Position numbers and translations under genes: made by a program | Shown here: positions 46,885 through 64,000 of the stretch, in pieces | Numbering within the stretch: position 1 is the first letter of the stretch | Layout: every line of letters begins with the position of its first letter | The notes under the pieces: model-generated | The model's input: only the letters and a program-made list of their open reading frames with translations | The model's database searches: none | What the model was told of the DNA's origin: nothing | Assembly (NCBI GenBank): GCA_008933995.1 | Contig: WARS01000044.1 | Coordinates: forward strand, 2,190,866-2,254,865 | Reading direction: 5' to 3' | DNA: 64,000 bases | Source: Datnioides undecimradiatus | Taxonomy: Eukaryota > Chordata > Actinopteri > Lobotiformes > Datnioididae

Positions 46885-47936
46885 TTTATTACAATAACAT
46901 GACAGGGCAATCGCTGCATAAAGGTTACAATTGTCAAAAAACAGACATCAATCTTTCCCGTTTATGTGTAACAATTTACCCTGCCCTCCCAAAGGATGAA
47001 AACTGAATACATGTTATCTAGGTATAGAAGTCTTTGTGATGCATCAGATATATCTGAGTTAAATTACAATAACAACTCATATTATCTTGCAATACAAATG
47101 AACAAACAAAGAAAAATCCTTACCATCTCTCAGACTTAATTAACACAGTATCAAAGGTAAATAAAATCTAAAACTTTTTTGGACACTTTAAGGCACACAT
47201 TGGTGAATGTCTCAGATCAGCTCCCCCTTTCATGCGATGGACACCAGATGGATCAGTTCAACTGCCTTTTTATGTTTTAAAAATTATTGTAAGAGGAGGC
47301 ATCTAGAGTGTCAGTGTACACAATCTACGCAGTTACCACAGAGGTTTATCAGGTTATTTATGACATTAATTCAAAGGCAGTGTTGTCTGAAACCTGTTGC
47401 CCTCTCTCATTTCTGTAACAATATCTTTAATTCAGGCAAACACTCGGCCCATTAAATCACTTTGGTCAGACACAGAAATCAAAGGACCTGGACATATATG
47501 GCAGCTGAACAAATCATATACCGACTCCACTTCCCCCCACCTCAACACCATCTACATCTTCTTTCAGTTTCTTGTTGTCATGGTTACAGAGTAAAGCAAC
47601 ATTACTGCAAGGCCTGACCAGCAGAGCTCCGACTCTGCTCCTCAACATGGTTGACTGATCTGTCCTGAACGGGCTGCAGTGATCAATGACCAAAAGGAAA
47701 ACTGTTCAACAATTAAGCAAGGTAATGATATGTATCTTCCTATGTTTGTGCTGTGCGTGTGTGTGTGTGTGTGTGTGCACTATGTGTGGAACAAATACAG
47801 TGACAGCATGTCCGTATACTATGACATGCCTATCAGCGTATCTGCATTTATATATAAACGTATACCCATATACCTATCTGCCATTCTCTTTCTATTTGTC
47901 CGTTTATTGCTCCACATCTTTCCTACACATTTGTGG
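46885..47936 (-). other. fgr: fgr 3' UTR with polyadenylation signal
   Basis: The minus strand reads AATAAA at 46890-46885, about 1.05 kb after the fgr stop at 47937. No other coding signal lies between. A short GT run at about 47758-47778 is inside the UTR. Confidence 0.6.
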
Positions 47937-56019
<8,083 letters not shown>

Positions 56020-56650
56020 AATAACCAGCACCGAGACAACCTCTGTGAAAGCAAGTACAGTTATCAAAACATGCCGCAACTTTTTCTATATGTGAATGTC
56101 AAATTTTCTTTTCCATGTTGCAGCGGGATGCTATTTATTACTGGTTAATGATGTGCACAGAGTATCATCATATTTATCAGTGACCATGTGTTTGCTTAAA
56201 GAGATAACAATAAAAGAAAGTTTAGAATAAAACAAAAAAAGGCAAATCACAAATGCACAGCCTGTGTAATTTCAGTATTAACTTATCAGTTAAATTAAAA
56301 GTACAAGAATGTAGTTAATTATTACAAAATCTAACAGATAAAACAACACATTTTTTAGATTACTCAAACGTAATTCCTCTCTATGCAAGGTTGGAGCTCA
56401 AACACAAGCTAGTAGAAAGAGAAAGTAACATGTAATGAAGGTCCCCATGGCGAAGCAAATAGCCGAGGTGTGAAGAGCTGAGATGTGAAGATAGAAGCAA
56501 CAAACTTTGAATGAAAATTACTACTTCCGTCAAACAAGAAGAGGAAGAGGAGGGAGAGTGGAATGGGGTTGAAAGTAAGGGGAGCAAGAGAAGTTAACTT
56601 TATCTCACCTGATGTCTTCCTCTGTCAGATCATCTGTCAATCACCATTGC
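56020..56650 (-). other. fgr: fgr 5' UTR and candidate upstream noncoding exon
   Basis: The start-codon exon appears to begin after an acceptor near 56044 (TTTCACAGAG). A consensus donor CATCAG/GTGAGA at 56609/56608 would end an upstream noncoding exon reaching to about 56650. The true first exon and promoter are not resolved and may lie further right. Confidence 0.3.
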
Positions 56651-57649
56651 CACTGAAAAAAGGGAGGAAAGGAGGTGAGTGACAAGGGCTGGAATGAGAG
56701 AGCAGGGCAGGAGAGGATGAGTGGCAGAGAACTGGAGACAAAAAAAGGCAATGAGGAATGTAAGAAAGGCTCAAGGGCGGTAAAGCGTGAATAAAGAGAT
56801 GCATGAAGGGAGACGAGAGAAGTTTTAAAAAACTGAGACAGAGACAGCCTGAGATAAGGAAAGACATAGAGAGATGTGAGGTTAGCCACTTCCCTTTTTG
56901 CTACGTATTTTCAAGAGAGGGTTCTCTCTGGTCAACAGCTGTGTGTGCGTCTGTGTGTTTTCGTCTGTGTGTGTGTTTTCGTCTGTGTGTGTGTTTGTGT
57001 GTGGGGGTGTAGTTAGGTTTGTGGTGAAATCTACCTGTAAATGTCATCATTAGACAGGGTAACTGACAAAGAGTGACAGTCACTGACAGTGTGAAATGTG
57101 TTTCACAAAGTGTACATGTGTGCAATCTTAACTTCCAGTTTTGCGTGAAGTGCATTGTTTGGATAGAAGCTGTGTTGAGAAAGCAAAGGGCAGTACCGGC
57201 ATCAAGAGGAAATAACATAAAGAGATATCAAACATTTGAACTGTGTGCAGACATGCCCGCACATGGCCCAAGGCTAACAAAATCCAACTACCAACACCAT
57301 TAAAGCTCAATTATTAACCAAATATATCTTATTTATTCCAAACATAAAACAAAGAAGACAAAGATTATAATATTCAGTTTTTGTTTAGACTGTTTTTGAG
57401 AAGATTCAACTGAAACATTAAGCCTATTTTGATAATCAATTGTTTTTTAATTACTTTTGAAGCAAAATGCCCAAAATTATCATGTTGCAGTTTCTAAAAA
57501 ATATTAAAAATGATTCAGTACTTTTATTTCTTTATTCTGATGGTAAACTGAATGTTGTCAGATTTGTATCTGGTAGATGGACAAAATAAAAATTTTTCTT
57601 CTGACATTTTATTGACATTTAAATTAACTAAGTAGCTATTATGTGTGTA

Positions 57650-58904
<1,255 letters not shown>

Positions 58905-61900
58905 CATATATAAAAAATCTTTAAATGCAGCCACTGATTACACTGTCTGAACATTTTGGAGGCTGGCTCAAATATTTAGTCCACTGTTATTAATATAACT
59001 GAGGATAAAAGATTAGAATTATGAGTACCCGTCAGTACGATGTTATGAGGTTCAACTGTTCATCAACTAGAGGCTCCAAAATGCCTATAAGGTTAAATCA
59101 ATGTAGAAAGTTTTAACAAAACTAACATCATAGCTTTCATAACCGTAAGATTCATATCTGGACTGTTTGATCAGACTGCGACGGTGCTAGTTTCTGTAGG
59201 TCTACCTAATAAACTGGCAGCACAGTCAGATTCACCATAGGATTCAAACTGGCAACCTTACAACTCTAGGCTGAAGCTTCCCCACCTACTGAGGAATGTG
59301 AGGGAAGTGACACAGGAAGAACAATACAGGTTATGGCAGTTGAGCGAAAGAAAACAACAAAAGTGTTTCTCTTTCATTATGAAAAAAGGACCAGAGCTCC
59401 CAGTAAACAATGTCAGATTTGTCCCATACACACCACAATATCCCTGAAATTCCTCTTTAAAGAAACAAAAGCTATTACAGGATACATCCAGTGAAGTCTG
59501 GGGCAAAATATGCAAAAATTTAACATGCGCACAAGCCTGCACACACGCACACATTCATTTACTATCAGGCCAGCCATCAGGAGAGCTACAGGAAGTGAGC
59601 CCTGTTAGAGTTTCCTGTCCAGCCCGGTGATGCCCCCCCCCCTTTCCTGGAAACTGAGGACAGAGTCCATCCACACACATATACACACACCACGCAACTG
59701 CAGGGCCACAAACACCACAACTCACCGTTTTTTTCTGCTCCATGCCCACATCCCTCCAACAATAACCAAAGCTGCTGCATTCATTCTCTTTCTGATAAAC
59801 TTTTGAGAAAAGAAATGACAGTGGTTTTAAGAGAGGCCTCCTCCATTTCATTCTTATCCCTCCTCTGACCTTTCTCTCAATTCGTCCTTTTTCTGCTTTT
59901 CTAAGATTGGCAAAGAACCACAGTCAGGACCAGCACAATAACAGGGACATGTTTTCAGACAAACACATACACATACAGAAGACCATTTGCCGGACAGCCA
60001 TACAGTCATTGTTCTCTGTTGGGTTCCTGTTGATCAAATTTTCTCTCTCTTGTCCGTCTTCCTCTCTGGACACTGAAGCTGAGATCATTCACAAATGCCA
60101 CCTGATAATTCAGTTGACCTTTCATAACAGCCTTATGAAAATGAACACAATTCAAGACTGAAGTGGCACATACAGCACAGTACACAGCCGGACAAATGCT
60201 TTACTAAGCAAGCGTGCATGAAATGACAAAAATGTACAATTGCATCGGAGCATGCTGGCACTTTAACTGCTGTGCAAGACTGGACACAAACAAAAGCTAT
60301 CTGTATATTTCTTTTCCTTCATCTGTGCTGCTGATGACAATTTGTCTTTCAAACAACCACAAACATTAAAAGGTAAACTATATGTGTGAGTGTGTGGTGG
60401 CGAAGGGTGGGCATGAGGGTTGCACATTTGAATCACACACCACTCATTTGTACTGCTTTGTAGATGTGGTTGCATGGGAGTGTGTGTGTCAAAAGTCTGT
60501 ATAATGACCAGTGACAACATAGAAAGTTAAGAACAGTCTGAGTTTCCCTTTGCAAAGTAATGAAAATGACAACAATATACAACATACAACATGAACACAA
60601 TAAAAATCAACAAACACACCAAAGTGTTCCATTAAAGGGTCTTTTGAGTCACGTACACACAATGCCTTTCACCTTGTTTAAGTTATCTTTCACTAACAGT
60701 TGCAAAACCTGCATATGGTGTAACAGTTCCTCCGGGATGCAACTGTCATTAAAGCCTCTTGCCACAGTATACCCAATACATTTCAATCACATTCATTTCA
60801 CTGATACTCTCTCTCTGTCAGCGGTTCCAAAACTAAACTTCACTTCATAGCGGGTTTTTATAGCAGTTGTCGAACACGCAAAAGAAACAATTAAAAACCT
60901 TTGTGAAACAGAAGTAGCTTCCTCTGGTGGGGACAAGTGTGTTATTGGTTTGTGTTAAGTCAGTCTGTACCAACAGGTCAGTCTGTTGCAACCGGCCCTC
61001 TTTCAGCTCAATACTTCACATTTATTAGATATTAAGTATCAGTGTTCATGCGCTTGTAATTGTTTCAATCAAATCAAATTCAGTTCAAAAGAAATATATT
61101 TTCTCATCTACCCCTGGTGGTATGAGGACATGCACAGTTTGTGTTTTGTTGTGGCTTCACTGGAAATACTTTCAACCTGAGAGGTTGTCATTGTCCTCTT
61201 TAGAACTAGCAGATTTTTCTAAGTTACGAAACTGCATCTGGAGTCACTGCTGATTTTTTTTAAATACGTGTCAATGCTGTGAGCACCACAAATTATGTTT
61301 AATTCATCTCCACTGTTGGATGCACAGATCTTGGTGTCAGTTCTCTTTAAAACCGTACAAATAAGACCATAACTCTCAACATAGATGAATGCTTTATGTT
61401 GTTATTTAGTGAATCGACCCTTTTAGAAAATGATACAAAACCATTCTTCAAAAGTAGCAACACTGCACCTTAATACAAAAATCTTACATTCAAGAATTTG
61501 TTGAATGTAAGATTTGTTTTGTAAAAGTATAAATGTATTGTTAGTAAGGTGAACTTAAAGCACTCAAAGCAAAAATACTCTGAAATACTGAAAAATGCTG
61601 CCTAACAGTGTTATATTATTATGTAATTGGGCTTTTATAATTAAGATACTTGAGATAATGTTGTAGTTGTTCAAGGTGTAGGTTTAAGCTACAGTATAAC
61701 AATATGTCATATTTCATACACTGTTTATTCATTCTATATTTAATGTGAAGTAAAAAGTAGCCTCCCCTTGAAATGCAATGAAGTAATAGAATGAAGGCAA
61801 ATACATTGTAAATAGTCAAGTAATAAAGGAAAGGTAACTCAAACGTGTACTTAAGTACAGCCCTTGTGTTAACAGTAACTAAACAACGGTAAGTTGGAGC

Positions 61901-64000
61901 GTACGTGTATAATGTACAACAATATACGGAAGCAAGTGAATTCAAACTTACAAAGCATTAGCGAACATTCAGTGCATTCTTATAAAATCACAATAACATC
62001 ACCCTCAACCATCACACTCTCAAACATCCAAATCCAAATGACACACCCTTTCCTGCACAGCGGCCTGCCGATAAGCTGCTCCCAGCAGGGAATTCACTGC
62101 GGGAATACAGGTCAACACACACACACACACACACACAGTTGTTTAAATCTACTGACTTTCTGTACTTTAACATTAGCACTCAGCTCAGGTCAAACTCTGT
62201 TCAATCCTCCTCTCTTCTTGTGTCTTCATCTTTTTTCTTACCTTTCTTTCCCTCTATGAGTCTCTCTCTCTCTCTCATTAGCAGGAAGCACCACAGGATG
62301 CAAAGTGTGAGTGCAGCAAGAATGATAGGACAATGGGAAGCAGGCTGTCACTGAACACTCACAGTACAAACACACATACAGAAAGGAGCAGGGAAAGAAA
62401 CTGGCGGGCGAGGGGAGGGGCATGGAAAAGTAAGGTGTCTCGGCCATCGGGACATCCTGTTTCCACATGAAGTCATCACATCCTCCAGATAAAGAGGACT
62501 GAGGTGGTTTTTTGGGAGGCACATGTAACCATTAACATGTCTAATCCAGTTTTTGAGCATAAGGTCTCAGGGCCTGTTCCTATACGAGCAAGCAAAGGCA
62601 AAGATGTGTCTCCAAACAGCATCTTGCTAAGAGCCTGATCAAAATGAGAAATTCAGCTGTGGCCCTCTGTCCATGGGTGTCCGAGGGTGCTACCATCTGG
62701 CTGCGGGACAAGCACTTGACTGTCACAACTCTCAGCTGCCTGGTGGGATCGCAGTGTGCAACGCTAATGTCCATCTATGATTGCCCCACCCCATATGAAA
62801 AAAGATATGCACGCCCCCTTCCTTCCTGCCTAGCACCGCGGCTAAAGACAGGAACTGACCTCGTAAAGAAACAGGAAGTGATGAAGTCCAGCTTTGGACA
62901 ACCTAATCTCATTTTTTTCTCCAGTCCGAGCCTAAAAATTCCACAACACCTCTCTCACAGACCCTCTGGGATCAGAAGTGAAACAACATTTAAAGGAAGG
63001 TGGAGGTGTGATTATGCAGCCTCTTGTGATAAAGGAATAAACACCTACACGGATCTGACCACATTAAAGCAGCAGAAACACCTTAGATAGATGGATACGT
63101 GGAAGAAACAACCAGCCCTGCCTTTTCCGCAAGGTGGTTTCCTGTAGGCGTGTTGCCAAATCAATCACATTCATGGTCACATTTACTAAAGGAATATGCC
63201 TCTGGGGCAAATTTAAAAGCCAGATGGACATAAGGCCCTAGGCCTAGATGACTTATGAAATCAATGAAATTTGACAAATGTGCAGCGCAAAAACACAAAA
63301 AAGCCAGTTGACTCCCACTGATGCAGTTGGTGTTTGCCACAAATTCAGATCCAATGAAAGGTTAGTCCAAGGTTTGACCTTAAGACCTCTTTTTTTGATT
63401 TAACATTAACACAAATTCTGTTACTGCTTCCTTACCTCTTACCAATGTGTCTTTGATAAGAGGAAATCCCACTTTAAAGGTCTGGCAATAAAAAATTCTG
63501 GATTCTTGCCGTTTAAATTTTTCTAAATATCATCCTTTGTGGTGTCTGTCCAACATCGAGTGGAAGTACCTCATTAACTTCTCATAGACTAACTACCCAA
63601 ACTTCCTTTTCTCTAACCGAAGCCCTCAAAAGCCGTCACTTTTCAGAAACACTCAAAAGTGAAACCTTCAGTTCTGAATTTTATTTTTAAAAAAGGAAGG
63701 GCCGTTAGCTTTTGGGCTCCTGAAATAATCAACCAGATTTGTTTGGCACTTTCAGTGTCCTTTTACCCATCTCGGTTTTAGGTACAGTTCTTCTCGGTGT
63801 CTTCCGCAGATTAGTTTACTGTAGGCGACTTCCTCCAGCCAAACGATACAAAACAGTAGCACAGCTCAAAGTAAAATCCATTTATTAGTAATGTGGGGAG
63901 AAAACTACCTCTGTGTTTGACGTGGGATTCCCAGAGTTTGCTGATAAAGCACAGACAAGAACTAATCGTTTTTTAAAATATAGATCCATAACGGTACTTT
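58905..64000. other. Region right of the Tc1 relic, no supported gene
   Basis: This stretch should lie upstream of fgr. It is mostly AT-rich, with a short AC array at 62117-62140 and TC runs near 62263. The longest plus-strand frame (62644-63090, 148 codons) shows no family words, no splice context and unremarkable composition. Upstream fgr exons or the next gene's UTR could be present but I cannot show them. Confidence 0.45.
61479..61515. repeat. Short perfect inverted repeat
   Basis: A 15-base arm at 61479-61493 is repeated in reverse complement at 61501-61515 with a 7-base spacer. A further 5 bases (61474-61478 with 61519-61523) can pair after a 3-base bulge. It could be a tiny foldback element or a transcript hairpin. 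Confidence 0.7.

Noticed and set aside
62644-63090. Plus-strand open frame of 148 codons
   Set aside because: No family words, no signal peptide or domain, no splice or promoter context. Length is within what chance gives in 64 kb.

Overview
The window is nuclear DNA of a ray-finned fish, most likely a percomorph teleost. Genes are multi-exon with GT-AG introns, CA/GT microsatellites are very dense, and there are a decayed Tc1/mariner copy, LINE and SINE relics and a dispersed repeat that I associate with percomorph genomes. All exon models were assembled by eye from reading frames, splice consensus and protein families recalled from memory; no search was run.

Layout, left to right: the first coding exon of sytl1 (minus, about 0.6-0.7 kb); cd164l2 (minus, 5 coding exons, 4.4-5.9 kb); gpr3 (plus, noncoding exon near 9 kb and a single coding exon 10.7-11.7 kb); wasf2 (minus, 8 coding exons, 14.0-18.7 kb, convergent with gpr3); a METTL24-like gene (minus, 5 exons, 22.3-26.3 kb); ahdc1 (minus, 3 coding exons 30.0-35.2 kb, a 3' UTR exon near 29 kb and a CpG-rich probable first exon near 46 kb); an fgr/yrk Src-family kinase (minus, 47.9-56.0 kb); then 8 kb with a broken Tc1 element and no gene I can support. 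The order sytl1-cd164l2-gpr3-wasf2-ahdc1-fgr matches human 1p36.1-p35. The same series has a collinear paralogous block on human 6q21 (CD164-GPR6-WASF1-METTL24-FYN), so the METTL24-like gene looks like an ohnologue that the human 1p region lacks.

The most interesting signal is in the kinase. It carries two alternative versions of the exon spanning the SH2-kinase linker and glycine-rich loop: one of 165 bp that resembles chicken Yrk and FYN exon 7A, and one of 156 bp that resembles mammalian FGR and FYN exon 7B. Both have the same splice phase. Either gives a full-length kinase (533 or 530 aa). The locus may therefore explain how chicken Yrk and mammalian FGR derive from one gene, each species' known protein using a different exon. 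Two adjacent UGCAUG motifs lie in the intron between the two exons.

Other points: ahdc1 has two introns inside its coding region (one exon in human) and a long His/Asn/Thr-rich tract; the gpr3 promoter pairs an inverted CCAAT box with a perfect CRE, and a second CRE lies in its intron. The genes do not form one pathway: wasf2 (actin nucleation) and fgr (tyrosine kinase signalling) are linked by function in leukocytes, gpr3 raises cAMP, ahdc1 is nuclear, and cd164l2 and the METTL24-like product are predicted membrane-associated proteins.
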